The notes under the pieces were generated by a model. That model was not told the DNA's origin. It saw only the letters and a list, made by a program, of their open reading frames with translations, and did no database searches. DNA of 64,000 nucleotides from CALDOK01 sp964481655 (GTDB lineage Bacteria > Myxococcota_A > UBA796 > JAFGLY01): assembly GCA_964481655.1 (NCBI GenBank), contig CAYZVO010000008.1, positions 13,009-77,008 on the forward strand, read 5' to 3'. Both the position numbers and the translations under genes were made by a program. Of this stretch, positions 57,356 to 64,000 are shown in pieces. Within the stretch, counting starts at the first letter, position 1, and each line of letters opens with the position of its first letter.

Positions 57356-58608
57356 TGGCCTACGCCGCACTCGACAGCTCTCCGGCGGTCAGCCTGGGCC
57401 TGCGCGGCCTGCGCCGCCAGTTCCCGACCCTGGCCCAGAAGGTCAACGGCCAGCCGCTGGTCTACCTGGACAACGCCGCCACCACCCAGAAGCCCCTGGC
57501 GGTCATCGAGGCCATGGAGCGGCACCTGCGCTACGACGTGAGCAACGTGCACCGGGGCGTGCACGAGCTGTCCGTCCGCGCCACCGAGGCCTACGAGGGC
57601 GCCCGGGAGTCCATCCGGGCCTTTCTCAACGCGAAGAGCGCCAAGGAGATCGTCTTCACCCGGGGCGCCACCGAGGCCATCAACCTGGTGGCCTACTCCT
57701 GGGGTCGTGCGAACCTGAAGGCCGGCGACGCGGTGCTCATCTCCGCCATGGAGCACCACGCCAACATCGTGCCCTGGCAGCTGCTGCGCCAGGAGAAGGG
57801 CATCGAGCTGCGGGTCATCCCCATGGACGATCACGGCGCCCTGCGCATGGACGTCTTCGATGAGCTGCTGACCCCCGAGGTCAAGCTGGTCTCGGTGGTG
57901 CAGGTGTCGAACGCCCTGGGCACCGTCAATCCCATCGGGGAGATCATCTCGAAGGCCAAGGCCAACGGTTCGCGCGTGCTCGTGGATGGCGCTCAGGCAG
58001 TCGCCCACGAGATCGTCGATGTCCAGGCCCTGGGCGCGGACTTCTACGTGCTGTCCAGCCACAAGATGTACGGCCCCAGCGGGGTCGGCGTGCTGTGGGG
58101 TGACTACGAGGTCCTGGCCGAGATGCCCCCCTGGCAGGCAGGCGGCGACATGATCCTGTCGGTGAGCTTCGAGAAGACCATCTTCCAGAAGCCCCCGGCC
58201 CGCTTCGAGGCCGGCACCCCGAACATCGAGGGCGCCATCGGTCTGGGGCACGCGGCCCGCTTCCTGATGGGCCTCGACCGCGCCGCCCTGGCCTCCCACG
58301 AGCAGGACCTGCTGGCCTACGGCACAGAGCTGCTGCAGCGGATCACGGGCCTGTCGGTGGTGGGCACCGCGCCCGAGAAGGGCCCCGTGCTCTCCTTCGT
58401 GGTCGATGACGTCCACCCCCACGATCTGGGCACCCTGCTCGACCGGGCAGGTGTGGCGGTGCGCTCCGGCCACCACTGCGCTCAGCCGGCCGTGCGCCAC
58501 TTCGGCCTCCCGGCCACCACCCGGGCCAGCTTCGGGCTCTACAACACCCGCGACGAGGTCGACCGCCTCGCCGAGGCCCTCCACCACGCGATCCGAGTGT
58601 TCCGATGA
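57355..58608 (+). CDS. sufS: Cysteine desulfurase SufS
   Basis: 417 residues. PLP-binding Lys in SSHKMYGPSGVGVLWG, substrate-site EHHANIVPWQ and DGAQAVAHE, and the active-site Cys in RSGHHCAQP of the type II (SufS) loop. N-terminal PLVYLDNAATTQKP is typical. It strips sulfur from cysteine and passes it to SufU, whose gene overlaps its stop by ATGA. Confidence 0.96.
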   Translation: MAYAALDSSPAVSLGLRGLRRQFPTLAQKVNGQPLVYLDNAATTQKPLAVIEAMERHLRYDVSNVHRGVHELSVRATEAYEGARESIRAFLNAKSAKEIVFTRGATEAINLVAYSWGRANLKAGDAVLISAMEHHANIVPWQLLRQEKGIELRVIPMDDHGALRMDVFDELLTPEVKLVSVVQVSNALGTVNPIGEIISKAKANGSRVLVDGAQAVAHEIVDVQALGADFYVLSSHKMYGPSGVGVLWGDYEVLAEMPPWQAGGDMILSVSFEKTIFQKPPARFEAGTPNIEGAIGLGHAARFLMGLDRAALASHEQDLLAYGTELLQRITGLSVVGTAPEKGPVLSFVVDDVHPHDLGTLLDRAGVAVRSGHHCAQPAVRHFGLPATTRASFGLYNTRDEVDRLAEALHHAIRVFR

Positions 58609-59045
58609 TCGGCGACGACCTCTACCAGGAAGTGATCCTCGATCACGCAAAGCGGCCCCGCAACAAGGGCTGCGCGTGCTCGTTCTCCCACTGCGCCCAG
58701 GGCTACAACCCCCTGTGCGGCGACGAGATCCAGGTCTACGTGCACCTGGAGGACGACAAGCTGCGCTGCATCAAGTTCGACGGCCAGGGCTGCGCCATCT
58801 CCACGGCGTCCGCCAGCCTGATGACCGAGGCGGTCGAGGGCAAGCCCGTCGAAGAGGCCGAGGCCCTGGCCGACGAGGTGTTGGCCCTGGTGACCGGCAA
58901 GCGCGACAACGCCGACGGCCTGGGCAAGCTCGTGGTCCTCGAGGGCGTCGCGCGCTTCCCCTCGCGGGTCAAGTGCGCCGCCCTGGCCTGGCACGCCCTC
59001 AAGGCAGCCCTGCACGGCGACACCGACCTCGTGACCACCGAATAG
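58605..59045 (+). CDS. sufU: Sulfur-transfer protein SufU
   Basis: 146 residues. Three Cys and the Asp that bind zinc are present (NPLCGDE, DGQGCAISTAS, RVKCAALAW), as is the SufU insertion between the second and third Cys (KPVEEAEALADEVLALVTGK) that distinguishes it from IscU. It takes the persulfide from SufS. Function in this organism inferred from family and operon. Confidence 0.95.
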   Translation: MIGDDLYQEVILDHAKRPRNKGCACSFSHCAQGYNPLCGDEIQVYVHLEDDKLRCIKFDGQGCAISTASASLMTEAVEGKPVEEAEALADEVLALVTGKRDNADGLGKLVVLEGVARFPSRVKCAALAWHALKAALHGDTDLVTTE

Positions 59046-59053
59046 CCCCTTCT

Positions 59054-59078
59054 CCCCTCTCCCCCACGGGGAGAGGGG
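59054..59078. repeat. Perfect 11-base hairpin (CCCCTCTCCCC / GGGGAGAGGGG)
   Basis: Two 11-base arms around CAC, between sufU and sufT. The sequence is of the dispersed palindrome type found between genes of many GC-rich proteobacteria. In RNA it would form a very stable stem that could lower read-through to sufT or protect the upstream message; no T run follows. Confidence 0.75.
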
Positions 59079-59104
59079 GCGGACAGGCCCCCAGGAGACC
59101 CACC

Positions 59105-59626
59105 ATGGCACTCCGCAGAGGACTCAAGAAGCTCGCAGGCCGCGCCGCCAGCAAGGCCCTGGGCCGCAGCGAGCCCAGCCGCGACTCCCGCTGGGAGCCC
59201 AGCGCCAGCACCCGCGCGCCCAAGCCACCCCCCCCGCCGGAGCCCAAGCCCTACGCCGACGTCCCGCGCCCGCCTGCGCCCCCCGAGCTGGCCGAGCCGG
59301 ACGCCGACTGGCCCGAGGACAAGCAGGACCTGCACCGGCGCCTGGTGGCCGCCCTGCGCCAGGTCTACGACCCCGAGATCCCCATCAACATCTTCGATCT
59401 GGGGCTCATCTACGGCGTGCACATCGAGGACGAGGGCAAGGTCCGCGTGGACCTCACTCTGACCTCGCCGGCCTGCCCCATGGGCCCCCTGATCGTCGAG
59501 GACACCACCCGCGCCATCCGCGAGACCGAGGGCGTGGTCTACCCCCGCGTGGACCTGGTCTGGGAGCCCCCCTGGGACCCGTCGGAGCTGCCGGAGGAGA
59601 CCCGGCTGGAGCTGGGGTTCTTCTAG
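59105..59626 (+). CDS. sufT: SufT-like Fe-S maturation protein (MIP18/DUF59) with Pro-rich N-terminal extension
   Basis: 173 residues, start after AGGAG. The DUF59 domain lies in the second half: ALRQVYDPEIPINIFDLGL, VDLTLTSPACPMGPLI with the conserved Cys, and VDLVWEPPWDPS. The first 80 residues are basic then Pro/Ala-rich (RAPKPPPPPEPKPYADVPRP), which the usual 100-residue family members lack. SufT helps mature certain Fe-S proteins. Same strand as suf, 59 bases after sufU. Confidence 0.9.
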   Translation: MALRRGLKKLAGRAASKALGRSEPSRDSRWEPSASTRAPKPPPPPEPKPYADVPRPPAPPELAEPDADWPEDKQDLHRRLVAALRQVYDPEIPINIFDLGLIYGVHIEDEGKVRVDLTLTSPACPMGPLIVEDTTRAIRETEGVVYPRVDLVWEPPWDPSELPEETRLELGFF

Positions 59627-59631
59627 GTCCC

Positions 59632-59863
59632 TCAGGCCCCTCGCGTCGCGGCCCAGCGCTCCCGGCTCAGCCTGTACACGACGCAGTCATCCCCCTCGAA
59701 GACGCGCTCTTCCACCCGCTCGAAGCCCAGGCGCTCGTAGAAGCGGTGGGCGCGGGTGTTGCTCGCCAGGGGATCGAGCAGCACGCCCTCGACCTCGGGG
59801 GGCGCGAAGCAGCGGGATGTCGGCGGCCGTGGCGGCGCGCAGCTGGATGGCTCGCGCGCTCAC
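59632..59863 (-). pseudogene. GNAT acetyltransferase remnant with internal deletion
   Basis: GTG at 59863 overlaps the stop of the upstream gene (GTGA). The first 20 codons (AIQLRAATAADIPLLR) are a normal GNAT N-terminus. After about 59803 the frame is lost. In another frame the sequence continues as VEGVLLDPLASNTRAHRFYE and RLGFERVEERVFEGDD, a normal GNAT C-terminus, to the stop at 59632. About 80 residues with the acetyl-CoA loop are missing and the ends are out of frame. Confidence 0.7.
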
Positions 59864-61320
59864 GCCTGGTCCCGCCTGCGACGCAGGCCCATCATTCCCA
59901 GCACCACCAGCACCAGGCCCACCGCAGGCCCCGCGCCGCCCCACGCGCAGCCGCCGCGGCAGGTCCCGCCGTCGCCGGGGCCGTCGGGCTCGCTGCTGTC
60001 CTCCGGCTCGCCGCTGTCCGGGGGCGGGGCGGTGTCGCCGAAGCCGCGCTCGGTGGTGTAGCTGGGCGAGAGCCAGATCAGCTCGCGGCGGCCGCCCCCT
60101 CCGTCGGGGCAGGGCTCGCCGTACCATGCCTCGCCGTCGAGCTGGATGCGCGGGAACATCCAGGTCGTGACCTCGTCGTGGGGGAGCTCGATGCGGTACA
60201 CACCGGGATCGTCCTCTGCCATGCCGTGGGCGCCGGCGGTGGTCATCAGCTCGACCATCGTGATGGGATCGGCGTCTTTTTTGGGGACGCGGAGCTCGAC
60301 CACCAACGGCTCCCCATCGGGCACATCGAGCACATCGCCCATGCCCCCGAGCACCGTGCCGTCCACGCTGTACTCCACCACGGCGGGCAGCAGCGGCCCG
60401 CTGGTGGCGTAGACTGAGCTGTGCTTGATGGCCTGGAACAGGGTGTCCCGGCGGAAGGGGGTCCCCTCGTCGATCACCGCGACGGTCAGGCCGCCGCCGT
60501 AGGGGTGCTCTCGCACCTGATCCACGCCGCAGACCTCGCCCGGCAGGGTGTCGTGGGAGTCGGTGCCGGCCATGAAGCCCATGCGCAGGGCGTGGCCGTC
60601 GGGGTCCATGGCGGCGGTGGCCACGTTGTCCGCCTCGCAGCCCTGCCAGAGGGGATCGTAGTCCTCCGGGCAGTACACGCTGTTGCCGTGTCGAGAGTAG
60701 ATCTCCACCGCAGGGGAGAGGCGCGCGGCCCGTTCGCCCCGGTGGCAGCGCCAGGTGGTGCCCATGGTGTCCGGCATGCCCGGGTGGTGGGCGATGAGCA
60801 TCACCTCACCCCAGGCGTCCCCCACGTCCTCCACCCAGTCCCAGATGTTGGAGCAGCCTCCGATGCGGATCAGCTCGCCGCTGAAGCGCATGTCCTCCAG
60901 TCCGATGCCCCGCAGCTCGTCGTTGCTGGCCCCCAGGTAGAGGTTCTTGTGGCCCAGCAGGCCCTCGCTGTTCATGAACCACAGCTCGGCGGCCGGCAGC
61001 GTGATGAACCCACCCTGCGGGTCGTCGGCCGCCAGCAGCATCCCCTGCACGATCATGAACGGCAGGTCGTCGGGGGCCCAGTTGCCGTTGACGTGGTCGG
61101 TCACCGCCAGCCAATCCAGCCCGTTGCCCTTGGCGGTGTCGATCAGGTCCTCGACGGCGCCGCAGCGGCCCTTGCAGACCCCCTCACCCATGTCCGTGGA
61201 CGCGGCGTCGCCGGAGACGCCGGTGTGGGCGTGGGGATCGCCCAGGTAGAAGCTCAGCCCCTCGAAGGTCTCCGCGCCGTCGGCGACGGGCAGGACGAGG
61301 GCCAGCAGGCAGGCGAGCAT
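59860..61320 (-). CDS. Exported PHP-type metal-dependent hydrolase-like protein with MYXO-CTERM tail
   Basis: 486 residues from ATG 61320. Signal peptide ACLLALVLPVADGA. PHP/DUF3604-like motifs: LGDPHAHTGVSGDA at the start, WLAVTDHVN, and FMAGTDSHDTLPGEVCG, providing His and Asp metal ligands. A beta region follows, then an Asp/Ser/Pro linker and the tail GGTCRGGCAWGGAG, a helix VGLVLVVLGMMGL and RRRR, which is a MYXO-CTERM-type sorting signal for the cell surface. Substrate unknown; probably phosphoesters. The start has no Shine-Dalgarno sequence close by. Confidence 0.8.
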   Translation of the reverse strand: MLACLLALVLPVADGAETFEGLSFYLGDPHAHTGVSGDAASTDMGEGVCKGRCGAVEDLIDTAKGNGLDWLAVTDHVNGNWAPDDLPFMIVQGMLLAADDPQGGFITLPAAELWFMNSEGLLGHKNLYLGASNDELRGIGLEDMRFSGELIRIGGCSNIWDWVEDVGDAWGEVMLIAHHPGMPDTMGTTWRCHRGERAARLSPAVEIYSRHGNSVYCPEDYDPLWQGCEADNVATAAMDPDGHALRMGFMAGTDSHDTLPGEVCGVDQVREHPYGGGLTVAVIDEGTPFRRDTLFQAIKHSSVYATSGPLLPAVVEYSVDGTVLGGMGDVLDVPDGEPLVVELRVPKKDADPITMVELMTTAGAHGMAEDDPGVYRIELPHDEVTTWMFPRIQLDGEAWYGEPCPDGGGGRRELIWLSPSYTTERGFGDTAPPPDSGEPEDSSEPDGPGDGGTCRGGCAWGGAGPAVGLVLVVLGMMGLRRRRDQA

Positions 61321-61346
61321 GGGTTTCCCCGCGGCGAGACGCGGCA

Positions 61347-61352
61347 AGTATA
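61347..61352 (-). promoter_or_regulatory. -10-like element TATACT upstream of the PHP-type gene
   Basis: On the minus strand, 26 bases before the ATG at 61320; five of six bases match TATAAT. It gives a leadered transcript, unlike the divergent gene on the other side. Confidence 0.4.
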
Positions 61353-61370
61353 GCAGCGAGCCCGGGGGTG

Positions 61371-61376
61371 TATGCT
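61371..61376 (+). promoter_or_regulatory. -10-like element TATGCT, six bases before ATG 61383
   Basis: GTGTATGCT, then GTGCCC, then ATG. No Shine-Dalgarno sequence. One of the best leaderless candidates. Confidence 0.45.
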
Positions 61377-61382
61377 GTGCCC

Positions 61383-61832
61383 ATGACCACCGCCGAGCCC
61401 CCGTCGTCCCCCCCCAGGGACGGCTTCGTCAGGACCCTGGGCCACGCCCTGGGACTGTGTCTGGCGGCCCTGGGCCTGTTCGCCGGCCCAGCCGCCGTGG
61501 GCACCGCGCCCTCGAACACGGCCGCCGTCGAGGACCCCCAGCGCTGGTTCGCGGTGGCCTTTGCGCTGGTGGTGCTCGGGCTGCTGGGCCTCGCCCTCGC
61601 CCGCTGGCAGCGTCCGTGGCACCAGCGCGGCCCCGGCGGTGTGGTCGGCGGGGTCCTGTGCTGGCTGGCCTGGGGCTTCGGGGCGATGCTCATGGGCGCT
61701 GGGGGCTTCCTGCCTGGCCTGCTCATCATGGGCTTCGGGGCGTGGCTCCATCGCCGGCGTTACCGCCGGAAGCGGGAGGCGAGCCTGGCGAGCTCGGACG
61801 GGGGCCGTGATCCGGAGGCGGTGCCCGATTAG
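61383..61832 (+). CDS. Small membrane protein
   Basis: 149 residues with four membrane helices (LGLCLAALGLFAGPAAVG, WFAVAFALVVLGLLGLALA, GVVGGVLCWLAWGFGAMLMG, GFLPGLLIMGFGAWL) and a basic end RRRYRRKR, so the C-terminus faces the cytoplasm. No family recognised. Followed 27 bases later by a gene with its own ribosome site. Confidence 0.7.
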   Translation: MTTAEPPSSPPRDGFVRTLGHALGLCLAALGLFAGPAAVGTAPSNTAAVEDPQRWFAVAFALVVLGLLGLALARWQRPWHQRGPGGVVGGVLCWLAWGFGAMLMGAGGFLPGLLIMGFGAWLHRRRYRRKREASLASSDGGRDPEAVPD

Positions 61833-61859
61833 CAGGCGCGCAGACCACCTGGAGGTCCC

Positions 61860-62615
61860 ATGAGTGTCGAGAGCGTCGTCTGCGTCCCTGGTCCCTGGCA
61901 GAGCCGCGAGGATCTCATGAGCGCCGTGATGGAGCTGGCCCCCGAGGACGGGCCCCGCTTCGTGCTGGCGGGCAAGCTGATGATGGAGCTGGTCACCGAG
62001 GACGCCCTGGAGCTCGAGTGGCACCCCCGGGACCCCAGCCTGGCGCGGGCCTTCGCGGTCGCCGGGCGGGGCGCCATGGACGCCGACGAGCTGGCGGCCA
62101 TCGACGCGGCGCCGGGCCACGTCTTCCTCATCGACCGCGACGGCGGCAGCCTGCAGGCCGCGCGCCGGGTGATGATCTTCGCCGAGGCGCTGCTGCGCGC
62201 GGGCGGGCTGGGCGTGAAGGTCGAGTCGGCCGGTGTGGCCCACGGGGTCGAGGCCTGGCGGGCCATGACCGCGGACGCCCACGACGTCGGCGCCCTGCTG
62301 GCCGCCTACCTCGCCTTCGTCGGCGACGCTGGCCAGGGCTTCTTCACCTGCGGGATGCACAACCTCGGCCTGCCCGACGCGGTGGTCCCCCCGGGCCTCT
62401 CGCCCGAGGAGGCGGTGGACCTGCTCGAGACCTTCGTCTTCTACCTGGCGGCGGAGGAGCCCGAGATCGAGGATGGGCAGACCTTCGCCGTCGCCGAGGA
62501 CGCCCCGGTGTACGAGTTCGCCCACCAGCGCTGTGAGCACTTCCCCGCCGACGATCCCTTCCACAACCCCATCGGGCTGTGGGCGCTGCTGCCGGTGGAG
62601 AGCCCTCGAGGCTAG
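61860..62615 (+). CDS. DUF4261-like protein
   Basis: 251 residues, start after TGGAGG. No signal peptide. The N-terminal part (VVCVPGPWQSREDLMSAVM) and the C-terminal FFTCGMHNLGLPDAVVPP and ETFVFYLAAEEPEIEDGQTF resemble DUF4261 proteins, which are cytoplasmic, of unknown function, often near polymorphic toxin or immunity genes. No toxin is next to it here. Confidence 0.7.
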   Translation: MSVESVVCVPGPWQSREDLMSAVMELAPEDGPRFVLAGKLMMELVTEDALELEWHPRDPSLARAFAVAGRGAMDADELAAIDAAPGHVFLIDRDGGSLQAARRVMIFAEALLRAGGLGVKVESAGVAHGVEAWRAMTADAHDVGALLAAYLAFVGDAGQGFFTCGMHNLGLPDAVVPPGLSPEEAVDLLETFVFYLAAEEPEIEDGQTFAVAEDAPVYEFAHQRCEHFPADDPFHNPIGLWALLPVESPRG

Positions 62616-62651
62616 CGGACCCGTCTTGATGCGCTCCGCGGGGGGGCTGCA

Positions 62652-62657
62652 TACACT
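62652..62657 (+). promoter_or_regulatory. -10-like element TACACT, six bases before ATG 62664
   Basis: GCATACACT, then CCCGGT, then ATG. No Shine-Dalgarno sequence. A TTGATG at 62626-62631 could serve as -35 but the 20-base spacing is long. Confidence 0.45.
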
Positions 62658-62663
62658 CCCGGT

Positions 62664-64000
62664 ATGTCCGCCACCCCGCTGAACCGTCGGCTGCTGCTGG
62701 TCGCCACCGCGGCCCTCGCCGTGCTGCTCATCGGCGCCGAGCTCGCCGTCCGGGTGGTGGGCCCGCCGCCCCGCGCGGCCACCGGCGGCCTGGCCGTGGG
62801 TCACCAGCCCGGTGTGGACTACCTCAGCCACGCGGATGAGCACGGGGGCTGGGTCCGCAACCGACAGGAGCTCACGCCCTACCTGTTCGTGCCGGACGAC
62901 AAGCCCGAGGGCACGCTGCGGGTGGCGACCCTGGGCGCCTCGAGCATGAAGGCGCCGCCCCCCGACGGGGCCAGCTGGTTGCTCGCCGCGCTGCTCGAGC
63001 AGGGCAGCGGTGGCCGCTCCCAGTTGGTGAATGCGGGGGCCCGGGGCTACGGCGCGACCCGCATCGCGGGCCTGCAGCGGGAGCTGCTGGAGCGGCAGGT
63101 CGATGGCGTGGTGCTGTACACGGGCCACTGCGAGTTCTCGGAGCAGCAGCTCACCGCTTCGCGGGGGGGCGTCGCGGGTGTCGTCGCCTGGCTCGCGACC
63201 CGCTCCCGGCTGATCGGGCTGCTGATCGCGGCCCCCGGCGAGGACCCGAGCCTGCCGCCTCCGGATCAGCCCACCGAGCGTGCCCGGGCGTCCGTGGACC
63301 CGGTGGACCCCGCGGCCCTCGAGGCCCACTTCCGCGCGTCCCTCGACGCCATCGCCCGGGACGCCCAGGCTGCCGGGATCGTCTCGGTCTGGGTGCTGCC
63401 CGCCTCGAACCTGCTGCGTCCCCCCGCTGGCTCGGGCGGCCGCGGAGCCGAGGAGCTGGATCGCGACGCCGAGGCGCGGGTGCAGGCCCTCGAGCGCGGG
63501 GATCCCGACGCGGTGCGAGGCCTCGACGCACTCATCGAGCAGCACCCCGAGCACGCGGGCCTGCGCTACGTCCACGGTCGGCTCATGCTCGCCCGGGGGC
63601 AGCAAGACGCGGCCTCCAGCTCGCTGATGCTCGCCCGGGATCTCGACGCCTACCCTGCCCGGGCCAGCTCGGCGCTGCGCCGGGCCATGGCCGAGGTGGC
63701 GGCCGAGCACGGCGTGGCCGTCGTGGACGCCGAGGCGCTGCTGATCGCCGCCGACCGCGGCCGCTACCTGAGCGGCGGCTTCGGCGAGCACGCCGAGCTG
63801 CTGGGCCGCGAGGCCTACCGGATCGTGATGGAGCAGGTCTACGCCGAGCTGGCCGCGCGGCTGCCCGGCCTCCTGCCCATGGACGAGCTGCGCCCCGCGC
63901 TGCCCCCGCGGGGCACCGCGCTGCCTGCGCTGATGAACTACCCGGTCCAGCGGGGGCCCCAGCTCGAGGTGGACTTCACCAAACCTGGGGACGGAAACCG
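62664..64000 (+). CDS. SGNH/GDSL-hydrolase-like membrane-anchored protein (3' end outside window)
   Basis: 445 codons are visible with no stop; the gene runs off the window. An N-terminal helix (LLLVATAALAVLLIGAELAV) anchors it. The SGNH-like part has VATLGASSMKAPP (Ser in block I), NAGARGYGATR and VVLYTGHCEF, and a block V-like GGFGEHAELLGREAYRIV at about 370-387. Between, TPR-like helices are inserted (LDALIEQHPEHAGLRYVHGR). Such fused proteins are seen near polysaccharide or lipid modification genes; the reaction (ester hydrolysis or acyl transfer) is not shown. Confidence 0.7.
   Translation, partial: MSATPLNRRLLLVATAALAVLLIGAELAVRVVGPPPRAATGGLAVGHQPGVDYLSHADEHGGWVRNRQELTPYLFVPDDKPEGTLRVATLGASSMKAPPPDGASWLLAALLEQGSGGRSQLVNAGARGYGATRIAGLQRELLERQVDGVVLYTGHCEFSEQQLTASRGGVAGVVAWLATRSRLIGLLIAAPGEDPSLPPPDQPTERARASVDPVDPAALEAHFRASLDAIARDAQAAGIVSVWVLPASNLLRPPAGSGGRGAEELDRDAEARVQALERGDPDAVRGLDALIEQHPEHAGLRYVHGRLMLARGQQDAASSSLMLARDLDAYPARASSALRRAMAEVAAEHGVAVVDAEALLIAADRGRYLSGGFGEHAELLGREAYRIVMEQVYAELAARLPGLLPMDELRPALPPRGTALPALMNYPVQRGPQLEVDFTKPGDGN

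Overview
The window is about 64 kb of very GC-rich DNA (close to 70% by eye), almost wall-to-wall coding on both strands, with no rRNA, tRNA, CRISPR, phage or transposase gene that I can recognise. The gene style points to a myxobacterium-like organism (Myxococcota or a close deltaproteobacterial relative): many short-signal lipoproteins with Asp/Thr/Pro-rich linkers, FG-GAP and MopE-like Ca-binding repeats, a Ser/Thr kinase fused to WD40 repeats, hybrid histidine kinases, and C-terminal tails of the MYXO-CTERM type (Cys motif, membrane helix, Arg cluster). This is an inference from style; no taxonomic marker gene is present.

Layout. 0-3.5 kb: end of an ECF sigma factor, a FecR-like anti-sigma protein and an OmpA-family outer-membrane protein. 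3.5-11.2 kb: two tandem minus-strand genes for Cache-domain proteins ending in a pentameric ligand-gated ion channel fold (the second with a one-base frameshift in a G8 run), divergent from a Ser/Thr kinase-WD40 gene. 11.3-20.8 kb: FG-GAP lipoprotein, membrane-bound spermidine-synthase-like protein, AGCS amino acid/cation symporter with an inserted domain, HerA-like ATPase, AraC-GyrI regulator. 20.8-28 kb: unknown lipoproteins, a membrane protein, a winged-helix/ATPase/TPR regulator and a secreted nuclease lipoprotein. 28.1-32.8 kb: a tightly coupled four-gene operon of [NiFe] hydrogenase small and large subunits, a hydrogenase maturation protease and a hybrid histidine kinase that has no sensory domain of its own; I read this as a candidate hydrogen-sensing signalling system. 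32.8-38 kb: lipoprotein, HEAT-repeat protein, SDR oxidoreductase, a lipoprotein peroxiredoxin whose catalytic Cys codon is TGA followed by a SECIS-like hairpin (probable selenoprotein), glyoxalase II and a metallophosphoesterase. 38-44 kb: four signalling genes (three histidine kinases, one of them split by an amber codon, and one OmpR-type regulator) plus an amidohydrolase. 44-53 kb: M14 peptidase, YchJ-like protein, a cupin gene broken by a segment carrying 52-bp tandem repeats, serine hydrolase, FMN-binding lipoprotein, several unknown secreted proteins (one behind a near-perfect sigma-54 promoter) and a SUI1/eIF1 homologue. 53.3-59.6 kb: an Rrf2 regulator with the iron-sulfur assembly operon sufBCDSUT. 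59.6-64 kb: a GNAT remnant coupled to a PHP-type exported protein, a small membrane protein, a DUF4261-like protein and the start of an SGNH-like protein running off the window.

Two organisational features run through the window. All ten convergent gene pairs end within 9 bases of each other or overlap (by 4 to 40 bases), leaving no room for ordinary terminators. Eight genes without a Shine-Dalgarno sequence carry a TA-led, -10-like hexamer exactly six bases before the start codon, as expected for leaderless transcripts.
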